Of a stretch of DNA of 64,000 bases, positions 1 to 10,361 are shown in pieces (position 1 is the stretch's first letter; each line of letters begins with the position of its first letter). Both the position numbers and the translations under genes were made by a program. Where the stretch lies: contig OX621238.1 of the NCBI GenBank assembly GCA_951640165.1, positions 22,902,001 through 22,966,000 on the forward strand. The letters are read 5' to 3'. The DNA comes from Pseudoips prasinana (lineage: Eukaryota; Arthropoda; Insecta; Lepidoptera; Nolidae). The notes beneath the pieces are model-generated. The model was not told the origin of the DNA. It searched no databases and saw only the letters and a program-made list of their open reading frames with translations.

Positions 1-37
1 ACGAAATAATTAAACAGTCCAATTAGGACTTTTTCAC

Positions 38-352
38 TGCCTGGTTGGTCTAGAGATAGCGTGTTCAACTGCAGATAATGTTTTGAGAGTTTTCTGTTAA
101 GACAATTTTTCAATATCAGCCCAACATCTGAGAGTTGGTGGTAGGTATTACATCCCCGGACCCATGGAAAGCCCCCAGTCCTGTTCCTGACCTCTTTCCG
201 GGGGTGACGCTAGTCGTCCCATGGGATCATAAGAGTGATAGAATAGAACGTGCCCCTGTGTTTGCGTAGTTACACACTTGTGTTTAATATGTTCCGCTCA
301 GATGACTAGTCTGTATTGAGATTGGCCGCCATGGCCGAAATTCCACCAGGAG
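38..352 (+). mobile_element. SINE-C copy 1 (tRNA-type head)
   Basis: The segment begins with a tRNA-like head (GGTTGGTCTAGAGATAGCG, A-box-like) and aligns along about 310 bp with 20,580-20,943. Shared blocks include 'cccatggaaagc...' type sequence, 'gatcataagagtgatagaatag', 'tgtgtttgcg' and a shared final 'gaaatt/cc' block. The B box is poorly preserved. Two dispersed colinear copies with a tRNA-like 5' end support a SINE. I know no published name for it. Confidence 0.6.
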
Positions 353-703
353 TGTATTGGGACCAAGGTTGACCATTTTTCCAATTTTGTTTTACATTAC
401 TCTAATGATTAGTTGCGCCCCGGTAGTTGGTGTCACCCAAAAATTAGTAGTAATAGTAAATCAGGATATAGCTTATATGCTCCGTATCTTCATTCCAAAT
501 GTATTCTTCATGTTACGGATTTGCCGTTCAATAATTTTTCCATGATTTAGTAACAAATATTTTAGTTAGTCACATTTAAACATACCGTAAACTGTACATA
601 AGGCCAAAGAAGCCAGAGCCGTAAAATGGAACAAAAAATAAATCGTAAACTGTACCAAAGATAATTAGTTGGATGAACTGGAAACCATTGTTGGAAAAAT
701 ATG
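353..703. other. No feature recognised
   Basis: AT-rich sequence with only a 62-codon open frame that starts at a non-ATG codon and shows no motif. I see nothing here. Confidence 0.5.
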
Positions 704-828
704 TCATCCAGATATTAAATAGCTGTCAAATTTCCTCAATTGACAGTGAACCTTATGATTTTGTGTTAAAGTTGAAAATCTATAAAATAAATTTGACAGA
801 TTGGTGTAGATGGATGTGCTGGCGGCTG
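704..828. mobile_element. TA-flanked MITE, copy 1 (left end eroded)
   Basis: The interior matches the copies at 15,105-15,240 and 46,731-46,865, with shared 'gaaccttatg' and 'gttgaaaatctataaaa' blocks. It ends in 'gatgtgctggcggctg' followed by TA. The left inverted terminus is no longer recognisable, so this is a decayed copy. Confidence 0.65.
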
Positions 829-1005
829 TACAAACGTAATATCCAAACTTAAATACCATCTTTTAGTATATGGAATTAAAAATAAAATTCGATTATAATA
901 TAACTCAAATTGTTACGGGTACCTTATTTTGGACTTGGCCAAACTTTGACGTCGTGCGGGTGACATTCGACTAAGTCCTACTAAAATTAATTATGTTTAA
1001 GTTCA

Positions 1006-1228
1006 TCATCATCATGTCAGCCAAAATACGTCCACTGTTAGACAAAAGCCTCCCCAAAGAATGGGGGAAATGCCATAATCGCCGCGCTTGGCAGACGGGT
1101 TGGCGATCGCAGTTTGATGGTTATAGTTCACAGAAAAACGCTGCTGACCGTTCTCTGGTAGGTATTCCCTCGGCCGATTTCTACGCCCCCCACGCGATGA
1201 GATGGGGTGATAATATTCTATGCCGTCA
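1006..1228 (-). mobile_element. RTE-like 3' end, 5'-truncated
   Basis: Read on minus, this ends in 'gtggacgtattttggctg' followed by an (ATG)n tail, which on plus is 'catcatcatcat' near 1006. Internal blocks such as 'ctaccagagaacggtcagca' recur at 41,266. This organisation is typical of 5'-truncated RTE-type insertions in moths (recalled, not searched). No functional protein remains. Confidence 0.6.
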
Positions 1229-1240
1229 CCACACAAGTTA

Positions 1241-2208
1241 ATTAAGTTACCAGTTACAATTTTTACTATCTTAACTGTAACGTCAGTTTTGAAAATAATT
1301 TGTGATTTCAATATGTTTAACCTACGGTAAAAATAACCTACCTTTCATAAACTCCTAACTCAAACTAGTTAAAACCATGTAAATCTATGTAGTTTCAAGA
1401 TAAATTTATGTTTTAAAATTGGTGCATACGTTTGCGAGCTACATTATCATATACGGAATCAAGAAGTTTTGTTTCCGTTTGTGATATCATAGCTCGAAAA
1501 AGTATACACTGAAATGTGGTTTAAAAATAAAACTTCATTTCATAGCGTTTTTACCGAAAGTCTCTGTATACATGTCTATAGAACAGAAAATGAAACAATT
1601 TTATTTGTTTTGTTCACATAATTGAACTTTTAATACCTGTTATTAAATTGGCAATTTGTTTACAAAAGACGAAATTGTTTTCTTTCTACATAAAACGATT
1701 TCAGTGAGCCAGCTCCAAGCGATATTTGGATCTAAATTTCTCAATTCCGAAATATAATAAATGATTTCTCAAGTAATAAATGGTCCGTATCCGGGATGAA
1801 TAAATTAGTGGGCCGTGTATAATTTTAACAATTATCACTATATTTTAACGGGCGATCAAAATGTTCTGGGAGCAAATTGTGTTGATTTACGGCGGGTACG
1901 CCACCCATGTAGCGACGTGTATGGAAATAGAATGCATGTGCCGCCACCGCCAACTTGTTGTTTAACAGAAATATTAGCTTTTAAATTTATTATTCCCATA
2001 TTTTAACGGACACTGTGAGTTGGGCTTCATTGCCACCTTTATGATGCGTTTTGAACATGTACCTAATCATTGTTTGATACAAACTACAAATACTAAATAC
2101 ATACATGTATCTAGAGTATACCCCTACACGTCTCACTAGCTTAGTTACTAGTTCCATATACGAGTACTTAGCATTATGAGCATAACTTGGGAAGTACTTC
2201 CACTTCAT
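1241..2208. other. No feature recognised
   Basis: AT-rich sequence with scattered short frames and no recognisable motifs, repeats or RNA structures that I could pick out. Confidence 0.45.
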
Positions 2209-2352
2209 CGGCCAGTTGGCGTGGTTGGTAAATGCTTGCTTTTAACGACGCAGGCCGTGAGTTCGATTCCAACCCAGGAGACAGATATTTGTGTGTATGA
2301 ACACGTCTGTTTGTCCTGAGCCTGGATGAAATTATCTATATAAGCATGTAAG
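2209..2352 (+). mobile_element. SINE-A copy (5' part)
   Basis: tRNA-derived head 'ggcgtggttggtaaatgc' followed by a B-box-like 'gagttcgattcc' and the family body 'tgtttgtcctgagcctgg'. Homology stops around 2352, so the 3' third is missing or replaced. Better copies lie at 10,362, 17,401 and 46,080 (plus) and at 47,089 and 50,380 (minus). Confidence 0.75.
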
Positions 2353-2501
2353 TAAGGTTTCCACAGCTCATCGGTTAGATAAGGAAGAATCTACAAAGTG
2401 TGATACTAAGAACGGGTATGTATATACGTTTTTCTGGCATCGATTAAAATAAAATTCTAGCTTTGATGGTAGGTGATTCAAAAAGTGAGAAGTACGTTAG
2501 T

Positions 2502-2674
2502 CAAAGTCAAAGTCAAAGTAATTTTATTCCGTAAAAATTTTACATTTATGTGGAATCGTCATATTTTTTTTACCCTACCGTGCAGTGCATGACGTGGCAG
2601 CTACTGAGAAACACTGCCAGAAAACTCAGTAGGAATCCTTTTTTAAAATAAAATATACTTAAGATTAATTACAA
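2502..2674 (-). repeat. 3' UTR and (TTTGACT)n-type tail of LINE-1
   Basis: On plus the segment opens with 'agtcaaagtcaaagtcaaag', a direct repeat that on the element's sense strand is a short microsatellite tail at the 3' end of the LINE. Such tails replace poly(A) in CR1-group elements (known for the group). It lies directly downstream of the ORF2 stop and marks the 3' boundary near 2502. I could not define a target duplication. Confidence 0.65.
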
Positions 2675-5600
2675 TCATGTGTGTTGACTCAGAACAACTC
2701 CATCCCAAGCACTTTTATCACTTAAATAATCAGAAATTTTGTAATATGCCCTGCTACACAATTTGGCTTTAATAATTCTTTTAAACTTATTCGTAGACAA
2801 TTCTCTAATATCATTGGGAAGTTTGTTATAGAATCTTATACATTGCCCCATAAAAGAGTTACTTATTTTGTGGAGACGGGTAGTATGCAGTATGAGATTA
2901 TTCTTATATCTAGTATTTACATTATGTGTATCGCTCCTTTTACAGAAGGAATCGATATTTTTATGCACATATAGTAAGTTTTCATATATATACTGAGATG
3001 GTACAGTTAGAATGTTGACCTCTTTGAATTTTTCTCTTAGAGACACTCTCGGGCCAAGATTATAGATAGCTCTTACAGCTCTTTTTTGCAATATAAATAT
3101 GGTGTCAATGTCAGCAGAGCTACCCCAGAGAAGAATTCCATAGGACATTACACTATGAAAATAACTGAAATAAACCATTCTAGCTGTGTCAACATCAGTC
3201 AGCCGTCTAATAGTTTTCACTGCATATGCTGCAGAACTTAATTTGCCGGACAGTTTTTCTATTTGTGGGCTCCATTGTAGCTTTGAGTCAATAGTGATAC
3301 CCAAGAACACAGTTGATTCAACAGGGTCCAACCTAGCTCCATTAAGTTGTACATTGGTTGTCGCCTGTTTCACATTCGGTGTAGTGAATTTAATGACTTT
3401 AGTTTTCTTATCATTAAGCACAAGATTATTGGCATTAAACCAATGAACAACTTTAGAGATTGCATCATTAACATCGTCAAAATTGCTTAATTGTCGGTTT
3501 ATTTTGAACGTCAGGGAAGTATCATCTGCAAACAACACAATCTCATGTTTATCCCTTACGTAGTAAGGTAAGTCATTGATATAAATTAAAAACAAAAATG
3601 GGCCCAGAATTGACCCCTGTGGGACGCCCATTACCACTGGAGATCCCGGAGATATTTTACCGTTTATTTCGACCTTCTGAATTCTATTGCCCAAGTAAGA
3701 AGTCAGAAGTTCGAGAGCCTTGTTCCTAATACCGTAGTGGTGTAATTTTCTGACCAGAGTATCATGATGAACGCAATCGAACGCTTTGGACAAATCGCAA
3801 AAGATACCTAATGCATCTTGCGAGTCTTCCCACGCCGCGAATATACTTTTTAATAAGTTGACCCCTGCATCTATGGTTGAACAACCCTTTGTGAATCCAA
3901 ACTGTTTCCGGTGTAGTAAATTATGTATATTAAAGTGTCTGAGCAGCTGGCTAAGCATAAGCTTTTCAAATATTTTACTAAGAGTGGGCAGCACGGAAAC
4001 AGGTCGAAAATTTGAAGGGTCTGAAGTATCACCAGCTTTAAACAAAGGAATGATTTTACTATACTTCATCAAGTCAGGAAATACACCTGATGCAACACAG
4101 CAATTGAACACAGTAGCTAAGTGTGGGGCGATTATAGTAATAATTGATGAAACAGTCTTAACAGATAGACCCCACAGATCCTTTGTGTTTTTCATATTAA
4201 TACTCTTGAAAGCATTTAAAATATCTTTAGGGCTAACCACCGAAAATTCAAAAACTGTGTCACACGACCCTACGCTTTGCTTGAGTATCTGCTCAGCAGA
4301 TGTAGAAGAACATGAAAGAGAGTTAGTAAGTATGACTGGAATATTCGAAAAATATTTTTCAAACTCAGTCGCAATCTCCAAATCGCCTTTAATATCTATG
4401 TTGTTTATTACTAAGTTAAAATCACGACTACGTATTTTTGTTTTACCTGTCTCAGCATTAATTATCTTCCAAGTAGTTTTGATTATATTTGTAGAAGATT
4501 TAAGTATATTTTTTATGTGCAAAGATTTAGCAGCGGTACAGGCTCGTCTAAATGTTTTGGCATATTGTTTCACATATTCTTGAAACTCTGTATTATGATT
4601 ATGGGATCTTTCTTCATACAATTCATACAACCGATTCCGACTTTTATAGATGCCTGGAGTTGCCCAATCACTGAATATCAGACGGTCACTTACAGACAGT
4701 TGTTTGGGTGTGAACATTGTGCAGAACTCATCATTAATCAAATTGAATAAAGAGTTGTACAAGTGATCCGGATTATCATGATAGGGCAGCCATGCTATTT
4801 GTTTTACTATATTACATTTAAATTTTTCTAAGCGGTTTTCACTAAATGGAATATAGCTTATAAGTTTTCTTTTAATTTTTGGAGCATTTGAATAAGTTAC
4901 CAACTGACCTGAATGATCTGACTGAATTTTATTGATTATTGATTTAAATAAAGGTTTTACAGTGCTAAATATATTATCAATGCATGTAGCACTTGTAGCA
5001 GTTACTCTAGTTGGTTCTGTAAAATTGTGATATAAATTATAGGATTTAAACAAATTTAATAAATTGCAACTTATTGTGCTTTTCTCCAAAATATTTATAT
5101 TAAAATCTCCACAAATAATAACTGTTTTATGGCTGTTAGATAATTTATTTAATGCATCCTCCATAATATCTGAAAAAGTATCAAATGGTGCACAAGGAGG
5201 TTTGTAAAGACTCAAAACAATAAATTGCTCCAACTCAACACATGAAATCTCTACAACTCGCTCAACAGAGAGGCTCACAACATCACTTCTTTCTTTAAAC
5301 TTTAACAACTTATTTATTAGAATTAGAGAGCCACCATGAATATATTTTTCCCTGATGAACGAGCTTACAACCTGGTGATTATTGAAGCTGAAAATGAATT
5401 GATGGAGTTTTAGCCAGTGCTCAGTTAAACATAAAATATCTATATTGTTACAATTCAAAAACAGCTCCAATTCTAGCTCTTTTCCCATCAAACCTTGAAT
5501 ATTTTGGTGCACCAGGTTAATACAATTTTTTTTTGTATATTTATTGACTTTATCATGTATGTTTGATGGGTTCAAATTTTTTTTTATTACATTACGTGGA

Positions 5601-5677
5601 TCCGCCTTCCCACTTAAACTCACATTAAAACCATGACCAGAATTTGGTATTATGCAAGAGAAATCCTCTATTGTCAT
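2675..5677 (-). CDS. Non-LTR retrotransposon ORF2: endonuclease/reverse transcriptase (LINE-1 here)
   Basis: A 1000-residue open frame without stops. The N-terminal third is an apurinic-type endonuclease: LVHQNIQGL, LCLTEHWL with the catalytic Glu, the IICGDFNIN motif, and QSDHSG. The reverse transcriptase follows, with PVSVLPTLSKIFEKL, GIFCDLSKAFDCVHH (first catalytic Asp), GVPQGSILGPFLFLIYIND and LFADDTSLTF (FADD box), then a FLGITID thumb block and a C-terminal tail ending RAYYKISDYL. Such proteins nick DNA and reverse-transcribe the element RNA at the nick. The ATG lies 5 nt beyond the ORF1 stop. The tail and protein suggest the CR1/Jockey group (Daphne- or CR1-like); the exact clade is uncertain. 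All key residues look intact, so this ORF may still be functional. Confidence 0.93.
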   Translation of the reverse strand: MTIEDFSCIIPNSGHGFNVSLSGKADPRNVIKKNLNPSNIHDKVNKYTKKNCINLVHQNIQGLMGKELELELFLNCNNIDILCLTEHWLKLHQFIFSFNNHQVVSSFIREKYIHGGSLILINKLLKFKERSDVVSLSVERVVEISCVELEQFIVLSLYKPPCAPFDTFSDIMEDALNKLSNSHKTVIICGDFNINILEKSTISCNLLNLFKSYNLYHNFTEPTRVTATSATCIDNIFSTVKPLFKSIINKIQSDHSGQLVTYSNAPKIKRKLISYIPFSENRLEKFKCNIVKQIAWLPYHDNPDHLYNSLFNLINDEFCTMFTPKQLSVSDRLIFSDWATPGIYKSRNRLYELYEERSHNHNTEFQEYVKQYAKTFRRACTAAKSLHIKNILKSSTNIIKTTWKIINAETGKTKIRSRDFNLVINNIDIKGDLEIATEFEKYFSNIPVILTNSLSCSSTSAEQILKQSVGSCDTVFEFSVVSPKDILNAFKSINMKNTKDLWGLSVKTVSSIITIIAPHLATVFNCCVASGVFPDLMKYSKIIPLFKAGDTSDPSNFRPVSVLPTLSKIFEKLMLSQLLRHFNIHNLLHRKQFGFTKGCSTIDAGVNLLKSIFAAWEDSQDALGIFCDLSKAFDCVHHDTLVRKLHHYGIRNKALELLTSYLGNRIQKVEINGKISPGSPVVMGVPQGSILGPFLFLIYINDLPYYVRDKHEIVLFADDTSLTFKINRQLSNFDDVNDAISKVVHWFNANNLVLNDKKTKVIKFTTPNVKQATTNVQLNGARLDPVESTVFLGITIDSKLQWSPQIEKLSGKLSSAAYAVKTIRRLTDVDTARMVYFSYFHSVMSYGILLWGSSADIDTIFILQKRAVRAIYNLGPRVSLREKFKEVNILTVPSQYIYENLLYVHKNIDSFCKRSDTHNVNTRYKNNLILHTTRLHKISNSFMGQCIRFYNKLPNDIRELSTNKFKRIIKAKLCSRAYYKISDYLSDKSAWDGVVLSQHT

Positions 5678-5682
5678 ACTAT

Positions 5683-6547
5683 TTAATTTAAATTATTTTG
5701 AATATAAATGTCATTTGAATTGGATATATTCAAATTGTCATCATCAGTAGGCATACAACTGGCATTATTTATGTCAACGGAACATTGCTCAGTACTCAGT
5801 ACTTGGCCAAACATCTCACTTCTAGCTAAAGGTTTAGCCAAGTTCCTGGCTGAAATGTCAAAGAAATAACATAGCGATGAAGCTATTTGTCTTGTACAAT
5901 AGTTAGGAAGATAGCAATAGTTATCTTTTGTCAGGTAAAAAGGTTTCTTAACAAAGGTGTTAATGTCAATTACATGTAATTTGTCCTGCATATAGGTTGA
6001 CAATGTGTGTAAAGTTAGATTCAAGTTATATCTAATCATATTTTCCTCCTGTGACAAACTAGCACTATAGGGAAATGAGAATATAACAACTTTACTTATA
6101 TTTAAACAATTTAAATGATTAATATACTGTACAAGTGATTTTTTATTCAAATTACCCCTATTTCCCATTAAAAGAATCAGATTACCAGGATTATTAAATT
6201 TATGTTCAAAAACTTTTTTGAAGATATGGTGGCTAGAGTCTCCAGGCATACAGAAATTGATATTTGAATGTCCTGCTGTTGATAATGACCGCCCTAAGTT
6301 TTTACCAATTTCATCACTGAATATTGTCACTTCAGACTTAAAATTTATTTTTACATTATTTGTGTGTATTCTATGAGCTAATGACCTGTTATGTGAAGTT
6401 TCAGATTGGTTAGGGGAACTATTACTATTATTATTATTTGTTTGCAGTAAATTAGGAGACTGTTTTTCTAGCAAGGAACAGGTAAGCGACTGTTTTTCGG
6501 ACAGTTCATACTTTATTGTTATTCTTTTGAGCTCATCTTGAAGAAAG
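5683..6547 (-). pseudogene. LINE-1 ORF1, C-terminal part (SGNH-like), separated from its N-terminus by a frameshift
   Basis: This frame is open from the A-run at 6552-6561 to its stop at 5683-5685. The only start near 6474 is TTG, so it is best read as the continuation of the coiled-coil frame upstream. The domain around FSDEIGKNLGRSL, PGDSSHHIF, LILLMGNRGNLN, VVIFSFP and YCTRQIASSL follows the block order of the SGNH/esterase domains known from CR1-group ORF1 proteins. The usual GDS and GTND residues are altered, so catalytic activity is doubtful. The stop lies 5 nt before the ORF2 ATG. The esterase assignment is moderate; that it is ORF1 is well supported by position. Confidence 0.7.
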
Positions 6548-7291
6548 TCAATTTTTTTTTTGTTGACTTTCTATATCACAATTGTATTTTAAAGTACTAT
6601 TTTTTAATTTTATAGTATACAAATTCAACTTTTCTATTAATTCCAATCTTTCCCTGTTTTGACTATCATATTTAAAGAAGAATTTATGTCTTTTTACTAA
6701 TTTTTGGTACTTTTTGATGAATTTGTTAATTTTTTGGTATTTTTTGAATTTAGTTTTGCTACAGCCATTAAATGCCATTGATTTTATATTAATGAAATCC
6801 TCATCTCTTGTGGGGAGTGATGTGAAATGGGGCTGGTTATTGGCTGCAACAGAAACCATGGAAGCATCCTTGACCACCAACTCATCATAAAGTGTTTGGT
6901 TCTGCGAGGTGATTAAGTTGTTATTTAATTTTCCCAACTGAGATCTTAATGCTGTTATTTCATTATTGGCCTCTTGCAGTTGTTGTTCCAAATGATAGGA
7001 TTTATTCAATGTAAAGTCATATTCAATACGACATTGATCAAATCCATTTATGATGTTTTGGAGCTGATCCCGGGCTTCAATAGCATCCGTATATTGTACA
7101 TGTAGCTGTGACAATTGACTTTTTAATATCCTCACCTGTTCAGATGACTCTAACAGTATTCTTTCATTATCATCACGCTCTTTCTCATAACAATCACACA
7201 ATTGCTTGGAGTCCTGTAGTTCCTTCAAAGCTTTTAGTAGGTTTTCTTCAGCTTGACGAGCGAAAGCCCCACGAGTGGTAATGCCAGACAT
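6548..7291 (-). CDS. LINE-1 ORF1, N-terminal coiled-coil part
   Basis: A 247-residue frame starting at an ATG (MSGITTRGAFARQ). Residues about 14-130 are rich in heptad-like Leu/Glu/Lys/Gln (ENLLKALKELQDS, LKSQLSQLHVQY, LEQQLQEANNEITALRSQL), which predicts a coiled coil for multimerisation. A basic stretch follows (KTKFKKYQKINKFIKKYQK) that could bind nucleic acid. The frame ends at TGA just after a run of ten A on the sense strand (6552-6561). One nucleotide shift there joins it to the SGNH-like frame, giving a protein of about 510 residues. Either the copy has a homopolymer indel or the run is slippery. Confidence 0.75.
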   Translation of the reverse strand: MSGITTRGAFARQAEENLLKALKELQDSKQLCDCYEKERDDNERILLESSEQVRILKSQLSQLHVQYTDAIEARDQLQNIINGFDQCRIEYDFTLNKSYHLEQQLQEANNEITALRSQLGKLNNNLITSQNQTLYDELVVKDASMVSVAANNQPHFTSLPTRDEDFINIKSMAFNGCSKTKFKKYQKINKFIKKYQKLVKRHKFFFKYDSQNRERLELIEKLNLYTIKLKNSTLKYNCDIESQQKKN

Positions 7292-7690
7292 TGTTTACAA
7301 TAAAATGTACTTAAAATCAACTGGAATGGGGTTATGTCAACGTATAGAACAACTGTGATAATACGCAACAACCTTGATTGAAAGTAACTTTCATCTATAA
7401 CAAATGCCAAATAAAATCAAAGTTAACACGCTCTGTTGTTAGATTGCGAGTAAATACAGTGGTTTTTACCTTAGGAGTCCATGCAAATGTGCCGGTAACT
7501 GTCACAATATAATCACAAATTTAACATATAAAACACTATAGATAATTATTTTAACAAGTTATCTATACTAATTACTCAGTGATTTAATTAGATTTGGGCT
7601 TTTAAACAATGAAAATTAAACAAAATTCAATAATTAATTAAGGACATTCAAAATCAGCTGTTAGCGTTAGTGTTGCCACAGTAGGAAAAA
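7292..7690 (-). other. Probable 5' UTR and promoter region of LINE-1
   Basis: The sequence upstream of the ORF1 ATG has no other feature and likely holds the 5' UTR. The 5' boundary is not defined: I found no target duplication matching the 3' flank near 2502. The end coordinate is approximate. Confidence 0.35.
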
Positions 7691-7902
7691 AAAGTTCAGT
7701 TCAGTGTCATCTAATATTTTAAAGTAAAATGCTGCAGCACATATTTCTTATTTCTTTTCTTTCATCTTGAAAGTATTCAGTTCAGTGAATCTGGACAGTT
7801 TTAGCTACGATGGCCGATATATAGTACTCAACTGGAGATACAGGTTCGTATGACAATACATACTATAAAATCTCATCTCAAATATAACTGAAATTAATAC
7901 AT

Positions 7903-8212
7903 CATCATCATCATCATCATCATATCAGCCGAAAGACGTCCACTGCTGGACAAAGGCCTCCCCCAAAGATCTCCACAATTGCCGGTCTTGCGCTATCCGC
8001 ATCCAGCGATTTCCAGCGACCCGCACAAGATCATCGGTCCATCTTGTAGGGGGCCTGCCCACGCTGCGTCTTCCGGTTCGTGGTCGCCACTCGAGAACCT
8101 TTCTGCCCCAACGGCCGTCGGCTCTACGAGCTATGTGCCCTGCCCACTGCCACTTCAGCTTGGCAATTCTTCGGGCTATGTCGGTGACTTTGGTTCGCCT
8201 GCGGATTTCGAC
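7903..8212 (-). mobile_element. 5'-truncated RTE-type retrotransposon with 11-bp target duplication
   Basis: Read on minus, the insert encodes the C-terminal tail of an RTE-type reverse transcriptase (LKWQWAGHIARRADGRWG, GRPPTRWTDDLVRVAGNRW) and ends in 'gtctttcggctgatatg' plus an (ATG)n tail. It is flanked by the direct repeat AATTAATACAT at 7892-7902 and 8213-8223, so the ends are defined. Only the last part of the element was inserted, as is usual for target-primed reverse transcription. The C-terminal reading frame is undamaged, which suggests a fairly recent insertion. Confidence 0.85.
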
Positions 8213-8583
8213 AATTAATACATACTTGTCACCAAATCCCAATAACAGTTTTTGGCCCAATATGGAGTTTAACTTCACAACCTCATAAATTGAAAGCAGC
8301 ATCTATTTTATACCCACCATAATAGGAATATAGTTCGTCCTAATAGTCATCCTCAATTATTAATGAAATATTGATGGAATCCGAGACCATTAGGATGGCA
8401 ATTTATGTACTGGGTTAAATTAAATTTAAACCTTTGCAGGAAAGCAAGGTGTCTTTAGCAAATAGAAAACATTGTTTTTGGAACCATGTTGCACCTTATA
8501 GAATAACTTTTTGCATACCCCATAAATGGTTCTGAGGCTGAGTTAGCTTTACGCCCGTTAATTAAAGTATAAAGCATACATAT

Positions 8584-8758
8584 AAACATTTATACAATTT
8601 ATTTTATAATAGTAATGATATTTACCTAGCTTGTAAATATCAAGCTAGCTAAATATCATTACTATTATAGTAAGGATATTTCAAAAAAATTAGCTAGCTT
8701 GATATTTATAAGCTAGCTCAATATCATTACTATTATAAAATAAATTGTAAAAATGTTT
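8584..8758. mobile_element. Foldback (hairpin) MITE-like element
   Basis: Two arms of 69 bp (8584-8652 and 8690-8758) are near-perfect reverse complements, separated by a 37-bp spacer. The arms contain the smaller palindrome 'agctagct' and the block 'ataatagtaatgatatt', which is repeated again in inverted form in the spacer. There is no coding capacity. The structure is that of a foldback/MITE. The target duplication and family are not identified. Confidence 0.75.
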
Positions 8759-9394
8759 TAAGAATCAGTGTCCCTAAGTATCTGTATGTAACTATAAATA
8801 ATATTACCAACATGTTCTGACTATTTACAAGAGCTTTTTTAAAGTTTACGTGAACAAAAACTTTTTTATTTATATTCTAATTGCAAGTTTGTAAACAATT
8901 AAAAGTAAAACTATTCAATGGAAGTCGGTCTATCTAGATCTCATTATAAACGAAACATGTTTCTGTGAATAAGTCCGAAGCTCGGTTACCCAGCTCCTAC
9001 TTACTGAAGAAAATAATACATTTATCATCTCAGTATTCCACTTACTTTGTTGATTTCAATGGATCATCAGAAATAAGTAATATTTCGTCCACAAAAGGCA
9101 CCGTTACACCTATTAAATTATTTCTTTCATTGTATTGTATTTATAAGTATTGTAGGGAGGAAATACGTTTTTATTCACAACAAAGTCCTTTGACTTTGTG
9201 CTGTAACTAAATTATGTGAAATGGAAAAAAAGATTTCGCTTACCTTTTCATAAAATATTTTCGAGCCCTCTTCTGTTCCTCATACTTACAAATATTACTG
9301 TTATAATTTTATTGTTTTATTATACATAATGCCTCTGTGTTATGTTATTTAATTTTGTGTCATAAAAAGTGTTGGTATAGTAGTATAATATAGC
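8759..9394. other. No feature recognised
   Basis: AT-rich. The 81-codon frame at 8965 has no recognisable domain and is not claimed as a gene. Confidence 0.45.
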
Positions 9395-9690
9395 TGTTTG
9401 GTGTGGTTGTTTACCTATTGTACTTAACTTTCATGCCGCAGGTCGTAGGTTTGATTCCCATGCAGGTCAGATATTGTGTGCATGAACATATCTGTTTGTC
9501 CTGAGTTTGGTTGTAAATACCTATCTACATTAGAAAGTGTTTACAAAAAAAAATAGTATATGTAGTAGATAAGGTATAACTGATATAAGTTATTTGGTAT
9601 CCATAGCACAAGTTCTGCTTAGTTTGTTAAATTAGTTGGATTAGATGACCGTGTGTGAATTATATCCCAGGATATTATAATGATTATTAT
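9395..9690 (+). mobile_element. SINE-A copy (full length, diverged)
   Basis: tRNA-derived head 'tggtgtggttgtttacc', B-box-like 'ggtttgattccc', body 'tctgtttgtcctgagtttgg', and the family 3' end 'atgaccgtgtgtgaatt' and 'cccaggatatta'. It is more diverged than the 10,362 copy. Confidence 0.75.
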
Positions 9691-9744
9691 AAACATATTG
9701 TAATCTAGACACAGATGTCTAGATCGCAGTATGTTTATAATAAT
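9683..9744. repeat. Imperfect inverted repeat, 27-bp arms
   Basis: The arms 9683-9709 and 9718-9744 ('aaacatattgtaatctaga' against 'tctagatcgcagtatgttt') form a hairpin with an 8-nt loop and a few mismatches. It overlaps the 3' end of the SINE-A copy. It may be an older example of the inverted duplications seen elsewhere in the window. Confidence 0.7.
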
Positions 9745-9751
9745 AATTAGG

Positions 9752-9795
9752 GGTCCAATTAAATTTTAATTTAGACATTAAAATTTAATTGGACC
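9752..9795. repeat. Perfect hairpin, 19-bp arms, 6-nt loop
   Basis: 9752-9770 (ggtccaattaaattttaat) and 9777-9795 are exact reverse complements around 'ttagac'. No element boundary or duplication is visible. Confidence 0.85.
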
Positions 9796-10361
9796 TCTCT
9801 CTAGAGAAAAGTACGTACCTTCTAGTTGAACTTTCATCATTGCTGTCAATCTCAACGGAGACTAACTATCTGCGGACATATTCTAGTGCTCATGTGTGCG
9901 CACAAATCCCTCTAATATGACCAGAAAAAGAGATCAGATGCAGAACTGAAACCCAATACTTTCAATAGTACACAGTGTTACTTTTAAATATAAATATTTC
10001 AAGTACGCGAACGTATTTTGACATATTAGACCATAAAATGTAAGTTAAGCTTTGGGTTAATATAACCCTAAAGCTCGCCTACATCTACAATGCCGTAGAT
10101 TATAATGGCAAAGAGCTGTTAAGGGTATACATCAAATATTTACAAGCGCGTGCGCTGCGTCCACCTGTGTCCTCAGATTCAGATAAGGGGCTGTACATAA
10201 CCCACGTAACACGTTTTATCTTTATTTTCATGGCTCTGGTATGAAATTAATTAGATGATTAAATTATATAAGCGCTACATGTCATATAAGTTTTACTTTG
10301 GTAAGTATAAAGTTAGTTAAGAAATAATATAAGCTCCCCGCGATATTTTTATAAATAGCTT
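9796..10361. other. No feature recognised
   Basis: No ORF above background, repeat or RNA structure that I can support. Confidence 0.45.

Noticed and set aside
3786..4583. 265-codon open frame on plus within the LINE
   Set aside because: It is the antisense shadow of the intact reverse transcriptase ORF on minus; no domain of its own.
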